NCBI GenBank assembly: GCA_963794385.1
Contig: CAWCDT010000004.1
Coordinates: 5,332 to 69,331 of the forward strand
Direction: 5' to 3'
Source of the DNA: Gaiellasilicea sp963794385
Lineage (GTDB): Bacteria > Actinomycetota > Thermoleophilia > Gaiellales > Gaiellaceae
DNA: 64,000 nucleotides
Shown here: positions 16,943 to 26,896 of the stretch, in pieces
Layout: each line of letters begins with the position of its first letter
Numbering within the stretch: position 1 is the stretch's first letter
Notes under the pieces: generated by a model
Database searches by the model: none
Seen by the model: the letters and a program-made list of their open reading frames with translations, nothing else
Told to the model about the DNA's origin: nothing
Position numbers and translations under genes: made by a program

Positions 16943-17926
16943 GTGAGCCGGCCCACCGCAATCGTCGTCGACGCGATGGGCGGCGATCGTGCGCCCGACG
17001 AGATCGTCGCCGGCGCACTCGACGCCGCGGCCGACGGTGTCGAGGTCGTCCTCTTCGGCGCGCCGGGGATCGACACGGGCGGGCTCGAGCTCGTCGAGAC
17101 GAGCCAGGTGATCGAGATGCACGAAAAGCCGGCCGAAGCCGTGCGCGCCAAGCCGGACTCGTCGCTCGTGGCCGCGCACGTCGCGGTTGCAGAGGGCCGC
17201 GCGGGCGCAGTCCTCTCCGCGGGGAACACGGGGGCGATGCTCGCCGCCGGCCTCCTACATCTCCGCCGCGTGCCAGGTGTCCAGCGGCCGGCGATCGCCG
17301 TCCCGATCCCGACCGAGAAGGGGCCGTCCGTCCTGCTCGACTCGGGTGCGAACGCGGACGCGCGCGCGGAGCACCTGCTCCAGTTCGCGCACATGGGGAC
17401 GATCTTCGCCGCAGAGATCCTCGAGATCGAGCGGCCGGAAGTCCGCCTGCTCTCGATCGGCGAGGAGCCGGAGAAGGGAAACCAGCTCACGCTCGAGGCG
17501 CATGCGCTGCTGGCGGCGAGTGAGCTCGACTTCGCCGGCAACACGGAGAGCCGCGACCTCCTCGCGGGCGCCGCCGACGTGATCGTCTGCGACGGATTCA
17601 CCGGCAACATCGCGCTGAAGCTGCTCGAGGGCACGATCAAGACCGTGCTCGACGCCCTCCGGGCGGAGATCGAGGCGACGCCGCGCGGCAAGCTCGGTGG
17701 GCTCCTGATCCGGCCGGCGGCCCGCCGGCTCCGCCACCGGCTCGACCCGGACACGTACGGCGGCGCGTACCTGCTCGGCCTGCGCGGGCTCTCGGTGATC
17801 GCGCACGGAAACTCTTCCCGCACCGCGATCGCGAACGCGATCCGGCTGGCCGCCCGCGGGGTCGAGCACGACGTCGTCGGACGCCTCGCCTCCCGCTTGC
17901 CCGAGCGGCGTTCGGCGACTGTATGA
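16943..17926 (+). CDS. plsX: Phosphate acyltransferase PlsX
   Basis: It converts acyl-ACP to acyl-phosphate for PlsY, entering phospholipid synthesis. It has 327 aa with IVVDAMGGDRAPDEIVAGAL at the start, AVLSAGNTGAMLAAGLLHLR, LLDSGANADARAEHLL, GNTESRDLLAGAADVIVCDG and GFTGNIALKLLEG. The acyl-phosphate product is also what FakA/FakB would make from free fatty acids. It is followed by acpP. Confidence 0.95.
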   Translation: MSRPTAIVVDAMGGDRAPDEIVAGALDAAADGVEVVLFGAPGIDTGGLELVETSQVIEMHEKPAEAVRAKPDSSLVAAHVAVAEGRAGAVLSAGNTGAMLAAGLLHLRRVPGVQRPAIAVPIPTEKGPSVLLDSGANADARAEHLLQFAHMGTIFAAEILEIERPEVRLLSIGEEPEKGNQLTLEAHALLAASELDFAGNTESRDLLAGAADVIVCDGFTGNIALKLLEGTIKTVLDALRAEIEATPRGKLGGLLIRPAARRLRHRLDPDTYGGAYLLGLRGLSVIAHGNSSRTAIANAIRLAARGVEHDVVGRLASRLPERRSATV

Positions 17927-17927
17927 T
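17897..17927 (+). promoter_or_regulatory. Promoter for acpP
   Basis: -35-like TTGCCC (17897-17902) and -10 TATGAT (17922-17927), inside the plsX 3' end. They give a leader of about 40 nt with AAGGAG at 17958-17963, a conventional leadered mRNA unlike most neighbours. Confidence 0.5.
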
Positions 17928-17969
17928 CGGCGCGCTCTCGCCCCGTCCACAACCATTCAAGGAGTCGAA

Positions 17970-18215
17970 TTGGCAGCATCGCGTGAAGAAGTCTTCGAGC
18001 GGGTCAAGGAAGTTCTGACCGAGCAGCTCGGCGTCGAGGAGTCCGAGATCACCGAGGAGGCGTCGTTCCAGGAGGACCTGGACGCGGACTCGCTCGATCT
18101 CGTCGAGCTGATCATGGAGCTCGAGGACCAGTTCGCGATCAAGATCTCGGACGAGGACGCCCAGAAGATCACGACCGTGGGGCAGGCCGTCGACTACGTC
18201 TCGGCGCACCAGTAG
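17970..18215 (+). CDS. acpP: Acyl carrier protein
   Basis: An 81-aa acidic four-helix protein carrying 4'-phosphopantetheine on the Ser of DADSLDLVELIMELE. It starts at TTG 17970 with a good ribosome site 6 nt upstream. It shuttles acyl chains in fatty acid synthesis and feeds PlsX. The stop TAG at 18213-18215 may be TGA in the true sequence (see rnc). Confidence 0.95.
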   Translation: MAASREEVFERVKEVLTEQLGVEESEITEEASFQEDLDADSLDLVELIMELEDQFAIKISDEDAQKITTVGQAVDYVSAHQ

Positions 18216-18906
18216 CGCCGCCCCGACCGGCGATCCGGCGGAGCTCGGGCGGCTGATCGACGCCCTGCCGCGCGAGCGGATCCAGCACGTCTTCACGCAT
18301 ACCTCCTGGGCGTCCGACCGGGCGGCTTCCTACGAGCGCCTGGAGTTCCTCGGCGACAGCGTCCTCGAGCTCGCGATCGCGCGGGAGCTCTACGAGCGCT
18401 ATCCGGACGCCGCCGAGGGTCGCCTGGCCAAGATCCGCTCGCACGTCGTCTCTCGCCAGAGCTGCGCCGCGGTGGCGAAGGACCTCCAGCTGGGCGAGCG
18501 CCTGGCGGAGGCCGCAGGCGACGGGCTCGCGGGCGACGAGCTGAGCCGGATCGTCAGGAGCAAGAACGTCACCGCAGCACTGCTCGAGGCCGCGATCGCC
18601 GCGCTCTTTCTCGAGCACGGCTACGAGCCGATCGAGCGCGCGATCGTGGCGGCCTTCTCCGACCGGATCGAGTACGCCCGGACCACGCACGTCGACCACA
18701 AGACCGAGCTTCAGGAGGCGCTCGCGCGCACGGGGCGGACCGTGAGCTACGCGGTGCTCGACGTCGAAGGGCCGGCACACGACCGGCACTTCTCGTGCGC
18801 GGCGCAGATCGACGGCGTGGAGCTCGGCACCGGCACCGGCCGGACGAAGAAGGAGGCCGAGCAGGCCGCGGCCAAGATGGCCCTCGAGGCCCTCTCCGCC
18901 GAATAA
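18212..18906 (+). CDS. rnc: Ribonuclease III, start codon apparently lost by a one-base deletion
   Basis: Double-strand-specific endoribonuclease for rRNA maturation. The catalytic signature is ERLEFLGDSVLELAIARELY, the second acidic site is in SKNVTAALLEAAIAALFLE, and the dsRNA-binding domain is HKTELQEALARTGRTVSYAV to KKEAEQAAAKMALEAL. No ATG, GTG or TTG precedes this domain in frame until GTG 18472, inside the catalytic region. Restoring one G at 18213/18214 would make GTGAGCGCC, giving a GTG start, a TGA stop for acpP and the usual GTGA overlap. CTG 18250 is the only local alternative. Confidence 0.88.
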
Positions 18907-18934
18907 CCGCCCAGGCGGCGTCCGTCGGGGTCGC

Positions 18935-18940
18935 TAGCCT
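18935..18940 (+). promoter_or_regulatory. -10 box for smc (TAGCCT)
   Basis: TAGCCT lies 6 nt before GTG 18947. Confidence 0.42.
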
Positions 18941-18946
18941 CCGGCC

Positions 18947-21900
18947 GTGCATCTGCGCTCTCTCCGCCTGCGCGGGTTCAAGTCGTTCCCGGAGGCTCTC
19001 GAGCTGAAGCTGGAGCCCGGAGTGGCGGTCGTCGTCGGGCCGAACGGCTCCGGCAAGTCGAACGTCGCCGACGCGATCGTCTGGGCGGCCGGCTCGTTGA
19101 CGCCGTCCGAGCTGCGCGCCGAGAAGCCCGACGACGTCCTCTTCAACGGCGCCGAGGGACGGACGCCCGCCGACAGCTGCGAGGTCGAGCTCGTCTTCGA
19201 CAACGAGGACGGCGGCTTCGGCGAGCTCGACTTCTCCGAGGTCTCGATCGCACGGCGTCTGCACCGCGGCGGCGAGGGGCAGTACCTCGTCAACCGCGCT
19301 CATGTGCGCCGCACCGACCTCGTCGAGCTGCTCGCCGACGTCGGCCTGAGCGGCTCGATGCACTCGATCGTCAGCCAGGGCAAGGTCGAAGCGGTGCTCG
19401 CGTCCAAGCCCGAGGAGCGGCGTGAGCTCGTCGAGGAGGCGGCCGGGCTCGGCAAGTTCAAGCGCCGCAAGCACCGCGCCGAGCTGAAGCTCGCCCGTGT
19501 CGGGATCCAGGTGGAGCGCGCCCGCGACGTCGAGGCGGAGGTGCGAAAGCGGCTGCGCCCGCTCGCCCTCCAGGCGACCGCGGCCGAACGGGCCGAGAAG
19601 CTCGCGCGCGAGATCGCGGCCCTGCGCGCGCGGATCGCGGAGCTCGACCTCCGCGACGCCGCTGCTCGCCGCGACACTGCGGAGGAACGGAAGACGGCGG
19701 CCGGCCTCGCGCGGCGGCGCGCGCAGGAGAAGCTCACCGCGCTGCTCGCCGAGCGGCACGCCGCGGAGGAGGAGCTCGCCGACGCCGCCGGCCGGCGCGA
19801 GGCGGCCGTGAAGGCGCTCTACCGCCTCCAGGGCGCCAGCGAGCGGATCGCTCTGCGGCAGGAGGGGGCGGAGAGCCAGCTCGTCGCGCTGCGCGCCGAT
19901 CTCTCCGCCGCCGACGCGGCCGCGCGCGAGGTCACAGACGAGCCCAGGCGCGAGCTCGAGCGGGCCGCGACCGATGCCACCGCTGCGGCGCGCAACGCGG
20001 CCGCCGCGAGCGGCGCTGCGGCCGAGCGGGCCCGCGCGGCCCAGGAACGACTGGCATCGCTCGAGCGCGCGACCGCAGCGCGCGCCGAGGAGCAGCTCGA
20101 CGCGCTGCGGAGCGAGCGGCTGCAGATCGAGGCCCGCGTGGCCGAAGCGGCCGGTGGGCGGGAAGGAGCGACCGCCGCGCTCTACCGGCTCGGCTCGGTC
20201 CGGGAGCGGCTGGCGATGCGCGCCGAGTCGCTCTCGGCGCTTCGCGAGCGCGTCCAGATCGAGCTCGCCGAGGCGGAGGCGGCCGCGAGACGCCCGGGCC
20301 CGTCGCCGGCCGAGCTCGAGGCAGCCGCGAACGAGGCGACCGCGTCGGCCCGCGCGGCCGCGCACGCCCGCGACGACCTCGTTGAGCGGGCCACGCTCGC
20401 CAAGGAGCGTCTCGCCGCGCTCGAGCGCTCGCTCGCCGAGCGAGAGGGGATCCCGCCCGCGGCGCGCGCGCTGGCCGACGAGGGGGCGGAGCTGGCGCTC
20501 TCGTCGCTGGACGTCGAGCCGGGCGCGGAACGGGCCGTGGCTGCCGCGCTCGCGTGGCGGGCGTCGGCCGTCGTCGCCGAGGACGCTGCCGCGGGTCTCG
20601 CGCTGCTGCGGCGCGCCAAGGAGTCCGGGCTGGGCAGTCTCGCCGTGCTCGTAGGCAGGCGGCCGGCCGAGCGCGTCGCCGAACTGCCGGTCGTTCCACT
20701 CGACACTCTCCTCGCTGCGAATGTCCCGTCTGTCACGGACGAGGGCTTCGGCTACGACCCGCAGCGCGGCGAGCTCTGGTTCGCCGGCGAGGCGGCCGAG
20801 GCCGTCCTCCTCGAGCTGGAGTCGCGAAGACGGGCGCTCGAGGGCGAGATCGACGAGCTCGCAGCGCGGGCGAAAGCGGCCGAGACCGAAGCGACCGACG
20901 CCGCGTCGGCCGCCGAGCAGGCGGAGGCCGCCTACGCCCGGGTCGCACACCTGCGCACAACGGAGGACAGCGACCCAGAGCTGCTGCAGCGGATCTCCGC
21001 CGGGGCGGATCGGCTCGACGAGACGCTCCTGGCGGCCGTCGCAGTCGCGTCGCGGCTCGAGCAGCCACTGCGTGCTCGAGCGGACGCGGACACGGAGCGA
21101 GTGGGCGAGCTCGCCAGCGAGCTGGCGCGGATCGGCGGGCTCGAGCACGAGGCCCGCGCCGCGTCCACACGTGCGAACGAGCGCGCTGCCGCCGCCGAGC
21201 TCGAGCGCGTCCGCCTGGGCGGCGAGGGCCAGATCCGGCTGCTCCACGTCGACGAGGCCGAGCGAGACCAGATCGAGCGTGACGCGCGCGAGCTCACCGA
21301 CGAGGCCGAACGGCGGTCGAGAGCGGCCTCCGAGGCGGCAGACGCCGCTCGTGCGGCTGCCTCGGCACAAGGGGAGCGCCGCCGCGCGGCGCTCGACGCC
21401 GACCTCGTCCGGCGCGTGCTCGCCTGCGCCGAGCGGCTCGACGAAGCGCTCGGCCACGCCGCGACCGCCGCGGCGCGGTTCGACGCGCCGCTGCGCGCCC
21501 GCGTCGACGCGGGCGCGACCCGTACCGGCGAGCTCGGCGCGCGGCTCCGCGACCTCGGCGCCGCGGAAGTCGAGCTGCGGCAGGGAGCCGAAGACGCTGC
21601 TCAGCGCGCCACCGGGATCGAGATCGAGCTGACGCGGATCGAGGCAGAGGCGGCCGACGCGCGCCGCCGGCTCGAGGATGCGGCCGCGGAGCCTGCCGAG
21701 GGCGACGATCGGGACGAGCTCGCCGCTCGGGCCGAGCGGCTGGAGCAGCGCCGGATCCAGCTCGGCCAGGTCAACCCGCTGGCGCAGGAGGAGTACGAGG
21801 CGGAGAAGGAGCGGCTCGCCGAGCTCGCGACCCAGCGTGAGGATCTCGAACACAGCCTCGAGGAGCTTGCGCGCCTGCGCGACGAGCTCGCCGAAACGGT

Positions 21901-22384
21901 CGAGCGCCGCTTCGCGGACACCTACCACGCGGTCGCCGAGCACTTCGCGGAGGTCGCCGCGACGCTCTTTCCCGGCGGCGAGGGGCGTCTCCGCCTCGTC
22001 GAGCCCGACGAGGACGGCGGCGAGAGCGGGGTGGAGGTGGAGCTGCGCCCGGCCGGCAAGAAGATCACGCGGCTCGGGATGCTCTCGGGGGGCGAGAAGG
22101 CGCTCGGGGCGATCTCGTTCCTGTTCGCGCTCTTCCTCGCGAAGCCGTGCCCGTTCTACCTGCTCGACGAGGTCGAGGCGGCGCTCGACGATGCCAACAT
22201 CGGCCGCTTCGTCGAATTGCTGCGCCGCTACGCGGACCGGGCCCAGTTCGTCGTGATCACACACCAGAAGCGGACGATGGAGGCGGCCGACGTGCTCTAC
22301 GGCGTCACCATGGGCGCCGACGGCGTCAGCGAAGTCGTCTCGCGCCGCCTCCCGCGCGAGGAAGCGGTGGCGCTGGCGGGCTAA
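18947..22384 (+). CDS. smc: Chromosome segregation protein SMC
   Basis: A 1145-aa condensin ATPase. The N-terminal head has FKSFPEALELKLEPGVAVVV and Walker A GPNGSGKSNVADAIVWA (residues 31-47). SMHSIVSQGKVEAVLASKPE and EEAAGLGKFKRRK follow. Two long Ala/Glu/Arg-rich coiled coils flank a hinge near residues 510-620 (AAALAWRASAVVAEDAAAGL). The C-terminal head has the signature MLSGGEKALGAISFLFALF (about 1045) and Walker B PFYLLDEVEAALDDANI (about 1068). Extreme base composition in the coils creates a 1231-codon antisense frame that is not a gene. Confidence 0.96.
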   Translation: MHLRSLRLRGFKSFPEALELKLEPGVAVVVGPNGSGKSNVADAIVWAAGSLTPSELRAEKPDDVLFNGAEGRTPADSCEVELVFDNEDGGFGELDFSEVSIARRLHRGGEGQYLVNRAHVRRTDLVELLADVGLSGSMHSIVSQGKVEAVLASKPEERRELVEEAAGLGKFKRRKHRAELKLARVGIQVERARDVEAEVRKRLRPLALQATAAERAEKLAREIAALRARIAELDLRDAAARRDTAEERKTAAGLARRRAQEKLTALLAERHAAEEELADAAGRREAAVKALYRLQGASERIALRQEGAESQLVALRADLSAADAAAREVTDEPRRELERAATDATAAARNAAAASGAAAERARAAQERLASLERATAARAEEQLDALRSERLQIEARVAEAAGGREGATAALYRLGSVRERLAMRAESLSALRERVQIELAEAEAAARRPGPSPAELEAAANEATASARAAAHARDDLVERATLAKERLAALERSLAEREGIPPAARALADEGAELALSSLDVEPGAERAVAAALAWRASAVVAEDAAAGLALLRRAKESGLGSLAVLVGRRPAERVAELPVVPLDTLLAANVPSVTDEGFGYDPQRGELWFAGEAAEAVLLELESRRRALEGEIDELAARAKAAETEATDAASAAEQAEAAYARVAHLRTTEDSDPELLQRISAGADRLDETLLAAVAVASRLEQPLRARADADTERVGELASELARIGGLEHEARAASTRANERAAAAELERVRLGGEGQIRLLHVDEAERDQIERDARELTDEAERRSRAASEAADAARAAASAQGERRRAALDADLVRRVLACAERLDEALGHAATAAARFDAPLRARVDAGATRTGELGARLRDLGAAEVELRQGAEDAAQRATGIEIELTRIEAEAADARRRLEDAAAEPAEGDDRDELAARAERLEQRRIQLGQVNPLAQEEYEAEKERLAELATQREDLEHSLEELARLRDELAETVERRFADTYHAVAEHFAEVAATLFPGGEGRLRLVEPDEDGGESGVEVELRPAGKKITRLGMLSGGEKALGAISFLFALFLAKPCPFYLLDEVEAALDDANIGRFVELLRRYADRAQFVVITHQKRTMEAADVLYGVTMGADGVSEVVSRRLPREEAVALAG

Positions 22385-22388
22385 GCCC

Positions 22389-22736
22389 TCAGTCGAACTC
22401 GTACTGCGCCGCCAGCCGCTTCGGCGCCTGGATCAGCCATGCGTCGATGAGCCGCTCGCGCACCTCGTCCTCGTCGATGTGCTCGAGCCAGATGAGGAGG
22501 AAAGCGGGCGAGGCCTCGAAGTGCGGCGTCAGCCGGTAGGCGTCCGGGTTCGACGCGACCAGCAGCGGCCGCTCCTCCCGGTCGCAGCGCGCCCACATCG
22601 CGCCTTCGTGGCGCGTGCTCAGGCCCGCGAACTTCTTCCCGCGGATCGCGAACGACGGTTTGCCCCAGGACGTCGTCTCCTCGATCTCGGGCAGCTCACG
22701 CGCGAGCTCCGCCACGCGCTCCCAGGTCACCATCAC
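22389..22736 (-). CDS. MmcQ/YjbR family protein
   Basis: A 115-aa protein of the CyaY-like fold. It has VTWERVAELARELPEIEETT, SWGKPSFAIRGKKFAGLS, then DREERPLLVASNPDAYRLTP and a C-terminal helix WLEHIDEDEVRERLIDAWLI. The family is thought to bind DNA or a ligand, but its function is unproven. It is inserted on the opposite strand between smc and ftsY and is divergent from ftsY, with only 21 bp between start codons. Confidence 0.88.
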   Translation of the reverse strand: MMVTWERVAELARELPEIEETTSWGKPSFAIRGKKFAGLSTRHEGAMWARCDREERPLLVASNPDAYRLTPHFEASPAFLLIWLEHIDEDEVRERLIDAWLIQAPKRLAAQYEFD

Positions 22737-22743
22737 GTCAGGC

Positions 22744-22749
22744 TAACCT
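22744..22749 (+). promoter_or_regulatory. -10 box for ftsY (TAACCT)
   Basis: TAACCT lies 8 nt before ATG 22758, in the short divergent gap with the YjbR gene. Confidence 0.4.
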
Positions 22750-22757
22750 CCGCGCCT

Positions 22758-23708
22758 ATGGCAAGAAGCTGGGCAGAGCTGCTGGGCGACGCGGAAGGGC
22801 CGCAGGAGACGGCCGAGCAGCAGCAGGGATTCTTCGGCCGGCTGCGCGACTCGCTCGGCAAGAGCCGGCGCGCGCTGACCGGGGAGCTCGCAGCCGCGAC
22901 CTTCGATCCGGGGAACGACGAGGATTGGGAGCGCCTCGAGGAGGCGCTGATCCACGGCGACGTCGGCGTGCGCGCGACCGCCGAGCTCGTACGAAGGCTG
23001 GAGGCGCGCAACGAGCTCGGCGACCTCGGTTCCGCGCTCGCGGAGGAGATCGCCGAGATGCTTGGCGAGCCCGGCACGCTCAACCTGCCCGACAGCCCGA
23101 GCGTGATCCTCGTCGTCGGCGTCAACGGCACCGGCAAGACGACGACGATCGGCAAGCTCGCCGAGAAGCTCCGCGAGCACGATCGCTCAGTCCTGCTCGG
23201 CGCAGCGGACACCTGGCGCGCCGCAGCCGAGGAGCAGCTCGAGATCTGGGCCGACCGGGCCCAGGCCGACTTCGTCGGCGCTGCGCAGGGGGCCGATCCC
23301 GCCGCCGTGGCCTACGACGCCGTCGAGGCGGCGCGCGCGCGCGGCAAGGACGTCGCGATCGTCGACACCGCGGGCCGCCTGCACACGCAGTCGAACCTGA
23401 TGGAGGAGCTGGCGAAGGTGCGGCGCGTGATCGAGGGCCGCCTCGAGGGCGCCCCGCACGAGACTCTCCTCGTCGTCGATGCCACGACCGGCCAGAACGG
23501 GCTCCAGCAGGCGCGCCTCTTCGGCGAGGCGGCCAACGTGACCGGCGTCGCGCTGACGAAGCTCGACGGCTCGGCGAAGGGCGGGATCGCCGTCGCGATC
23601 GCGTACGAGCTCGGCCTGCCGGTGAAGCTGATCGGCGTCGGCGAGGGCCTCGATGACCTGCGGCCGTTCGATCCGCAGGACTTCGCCAGGGCCCTCGTCT
23701 CGGGCTAG
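22758..23708 (+). CDS. ftsY: Signal recognition particle receptor FtsY
   Basis: An SRP GTPase that docks SRP-ribosome complexes at the membrane. It has 316 aa with a short N-terminal region (FFGRLRDSLGKSRRALTGEL), an N domain, and a G domain with GVNGTGKTTTIGKLA, LGAADTWRAAAEEQL, DTAGRLHTQSNLMEEL, TKLDGSAKGGIAVAI and GVGEGLDDLRPFD. ATG 22758 is used rather than the in-frame sequence upstream, which overlaps the YjbR gene. The stop shares CTAG with the convergent dodecin stop. Confidence 0.95.
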   Translation: MARSWAELLGDAEGPQETAEQQQGFFGRLRDSLGKSRRALTGELAAATFDPGNDEDWERLEEALIHGDVGVRATAELVRRLEARNELGDLGSALAEEIAEMLGEPGTLNLPDSPSVILVVGVNGTGKTTTIGKLAEKLREHDRSVLLGAADTWRAAAEEQLEIWADRAQADFVGAAQGADPAAVAYDAVEAARARGKDVAIVDTAGRLHTQSNLMEELAKVRRVIEGRLEGAPHETLLVVDATTGQNGLQQARLFGEAANVTGVALTKLDGSAKGGIAVAIAYELGLPVKLIGVGEGLDDLRPFDPQDFARALVSG

Positions 23709-23911
23709 CGCTCGACCTCGAAGGCGATGTTCACGGTCGTCTTGAAGGTCGTGATCTTGTCGTCGGTGACGTCGCAGCTCATCGAGACGACCTGGGCGCC
23801 GTGGATGCCCCGCAGAGTCTTCCCCGCCTCCGCCACCGCTACCTGAGCCGCCTCGGCGAAGCCGTCGGGCGAGTTGCCGATGACGGTGATCACCTTCGCG
23901 ATGCTGGCCAT
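23705..23911 (-). CDS. Dodecin family flavin-binding protein
   Basis: A 68-aa dodecamer-forming protein that stores or buffers flavins (riboflavin, FMN, FAD) or CoA. It has the pattern ASIAKVITVIGNSPDGFAEA, VAEAGKTLRGIHGAQVVSMS, then a beta strand pair ending TTVNIAFEVER. The Trp that stacks on flavin in archaeal dodecins is replaced by His/Gly here (GIHGAQ). It is convergent with ftsY and divergent from ffh. A complete riboflavin operon lies 17 kb upstream. Confidence 0.9.
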   Translation of the reverse strand: MASIAKVITVIGNSPDGFAEAAQVAVAEAGKTLRGIHGAQVVSMSCDVTDDKITTFKTTVNIAFEVER

Positions 23912-23942
23912 GCCGCCTCCTTCGGGTCGATTGGGCTGTATC

Positions 23943-23948
23943 TACACT
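23943..23948 (+). promoter_or_regulatory. -10 box for ffh (TACACT)
   Basis: TACACT lies 8 nt before GTG 23957 in the divergent gap with dodecin. Confidence 0.45.
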
Positions 23949-23956
23949 GTCCGCCC

Positions 23957-25285
<1,329 letters not shown>

Positions 25286-25292
25286 GAACGCA

Positions 25293-25538
25293 GTGGCAGT
25301 ACGCATGAGGCTGACGCGAGTCGGCTCGAAGAAGAACCCGATCTATCGCGTCGTCGTGGCCGACCAGCGCTCCCCGCGCGACGGCCGCTTCATCGAGATC
25401 GTCGGCCGCTACAACCCGCAGACCGAGCCGTCGACGATCGAGCTCGACGAGGCGAAGGTCAAGGACTGGCTGGGCAAGGGCGCGCAGCCCTCCGACGCGG
25501 TCGCGAAGCTGATCAAGGCCGCGGGCATCAGCTCCTAG
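25293..25538 (+). CDS. rpsP: 30S ribosomal protein S16
   Basis: An 81-aa small-subunit protein: AVRMRLTRVGSKKNPIYRVV, VADQRSPRDGRFIEIVGRYN, then KDWLGKGAQPSDAVAKLIK. GTG start, 7 bp after ffh with AGGACGGAGG upstream. The stop overlaps khpA by one base. Confidence 0.97.
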   Translation: MAVRMRLTRVGSKKNPIYRVVVADQRSPRDGRFIEIVGRYNPQTEPSTIELDEAKVKDWLGKGAQPSDAVAKLIKAAGISS

Positions 25539-25768
25539 TGGCCGACCTCCTCGCGTGGCTCGCCCGCCAGCTGGTCGACAACCCAGACGCCGTCCGCGTC
25601 GAGCAGGTGGAGCGGGAGGACGCGACGGTGCTCGAGCTCTACGTCGCGCCCGAGGACCGCGGCAAGGTGATCGGCCGCCAGGGCAGGCTCGCCCGTGCCC
25701 TGCGCACGATCGTGCGCGCAAGCGCCGCGCGCTCGCGCCGCCGCGTGATTCTGGACATTGTCGAGTGA
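25538..25768 (+). CDS. khpA: KH-domain RNA-binding protein (KhpA/YlqC)
   Basis: A 76-aa single KH domain: LLAWLARQLVDNPDAVRVEQ, then the GxxG RNA-binding loop in VIGRQGRLARALRTIVRASA. Homologues act with KhpB in RNA binding linked to cell elongation and division. It sits in its standard place between rpsP and rimM and shares one base with rpsP. Confidence 0.93.
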   Translation: MADLLAWLARQLVDNPDAVRVEQVEREDATVLELYVAPEDRGKVIGRQGRLARALRTIVRASAARSRRRVILDIVE

Positions 25769-26243
25769 CCTCGTGACGGTCGGGCGGGTGGGCCGGCCGC
25801 ACGGCATCGACGGATCCTTTTTCGTCGAGGAGGCGAGCGAGTCTCCCGAGCGCTTCGTGCACGGGGCAATACTGCTCGTCGACGGCAACCCCGCCGAGGT
25901 CGTCGTCTCGAAGCGGGGCGCCGGCGGTCGCCCGGTGATCAAGCTCGATCGCTCCGTTCCGCGCGGCGCGACGCTCGCCGTCCGTCGCGACGACCTTCCT
26001 GCGCCCGAGGAGGACGCCTACTACGTCTTCCAGCTCGTCGGCCTCGCGGTCGAAGAGGAGGGCGGCCGGGCGCTCGGCGTGGTCACGGATGTGGAGAACG
26101 CACCCGCGAACGATGCGCTCGTGCTCGACTCCGGCTTGCTGCTCCCGCTGGTCGAGTCCTGCGTGCTCGACGTCGACCTCGCGGCCGGACGCGTCCTCGT
26201 CGCCCGTGGCTTCGCCGACGCCGAGTACCCTGAGCGGGCTTGA
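25758..26243 (+). CDS. rimM: Ribosome maturation factor RimM
   Basis: It assists 30S 3'-domain assembly near S19. It has an N-terminal RimM domain starting VTVGRVGRPHGIDGSFFVEE and a PRC-barrel C-terminal domain (AYYVFQLVGLAVEEEGGRAL, VVTDVENAPANDALVL, LPLVESCVLDVDLAAGRVLV). TTG 25758 overlaps khpA by 11 bases; GTG 25773, directly before the homology, is the likelier start if overlap is disfavoured. About 156-161 aa. Confidence 0.93.
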   Translation: MSSDLVTVGRVGRPHGIDGSFFVEEASESPERFVHGAILLVDGNPAEVVVSKRGAGGRPVIKLDRSVPRGATLAVRRDDLPAPEEDAYYVFQLVGLAVEEEGGRALGVVTDVENAPANDALVLDSGLLLPLVESCVLDVDLAAGRVLVARGFADAEYPERA

Positions 26244-26896
26244 GAATCGACATCTTCACCCAGGTTCCGCATGCGTTCGCGTGGCTGACCGAGCAGCGGC
26301 CGCTCGCCGCCGTGCTCGGCACCGAGCTCGAGCTGCGCCTTTTCAACTACCGCGACACGACACCCCTGCGCGCCGGTCAGGTCGACGACGAGCCCTACGG
26401 AGGCGGCGCGGGCATGGTGCTGCGGGTCGACGTGGTCGCTGCTGCGCTCGACAGGGTCTACGGCGAAGCTCCCGAGCAGCGTGTGATCGCGCTCACGCCG
26501 CAGGGCCGCCCGCTGACGCAGGCTGTGGTCGAGGAGCTCGCCTCCGAGCCCGCCCTGACGCTGCTCTCGTCGCGCTTCGAGGGGTTCGACGAGCGGATCG
26601 TCACGCACCTCTGCTCGGACGCGATCTCGATCGGCCCGTACGTCCTCTCCGGCGGCGAGCTCCCGGCGATGGTCCTGCTCGACGCGGTCGCCCGGCGACT
26701 GCCCGGCGCGCTCGCGGAGGGCTCGGGCGAGCACGAGAGCTTCTCGGCCGAGCTCGACGGAGGGCTCGAGTACCCGCACTACACGCGTCCGTCCGAGTTC
26801 CGCGGCTGGCAGGTACCGGAGGTCCTGCTCTCGGGCGATCACGGCCGCATCGAGCAGTGGCGGCGCGAGCAGAGCCGAGAACGGACTGCGCTGTGA
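26240..26896 (+). CDS. trmD: tRNA (guanine37-N1)-methyltransferase
   Basis: It makes m1G37 in tRNA. It has 218 aa with IDIFTQVPHAFAWLTEQR, the trefoil-knot cofactor motifs VDDEPYGGGAGMVLRVD and GPYVLSGGELPAMVLLDAVA, and a C-terminal domain with YPHYTRPSEFRGWQVPEVLL and GDHGRIEQWRREQS. TTG 26240 overlaps the rimM stop by 4 bases; the stop overlaps lepB (GTGA). Confidence 0.95.
   Translation: MRIDIFTQVPHAFAWLTEQRPLAAVLGTELELRLFNYRDTTPLRAGQVDDEPYGGGAGMVLRVDVVAAALDRVYGEAPEQRVIALTPQGRPLTQAVVEELASEPALTLLSSRFEGFDERIVTHLCSDAISIGPYVLSGGELPAMVLLDAVARRLPGALAEGSGEHESFSAELDGGLEYPHYTRPSEFRGWQVPEVLLSGDHGRIEQWRREQSRERTAL

Noticed and set aside
18569..22264. 1231-codon open frame antisense to smc
   Set aside because: It mirrors the Ala/Glu/Arg-rich coiled-coil codons of smc. 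It has Arg/Leu low-complexity sequence, no domain, and lies fully opposite a certain gene.
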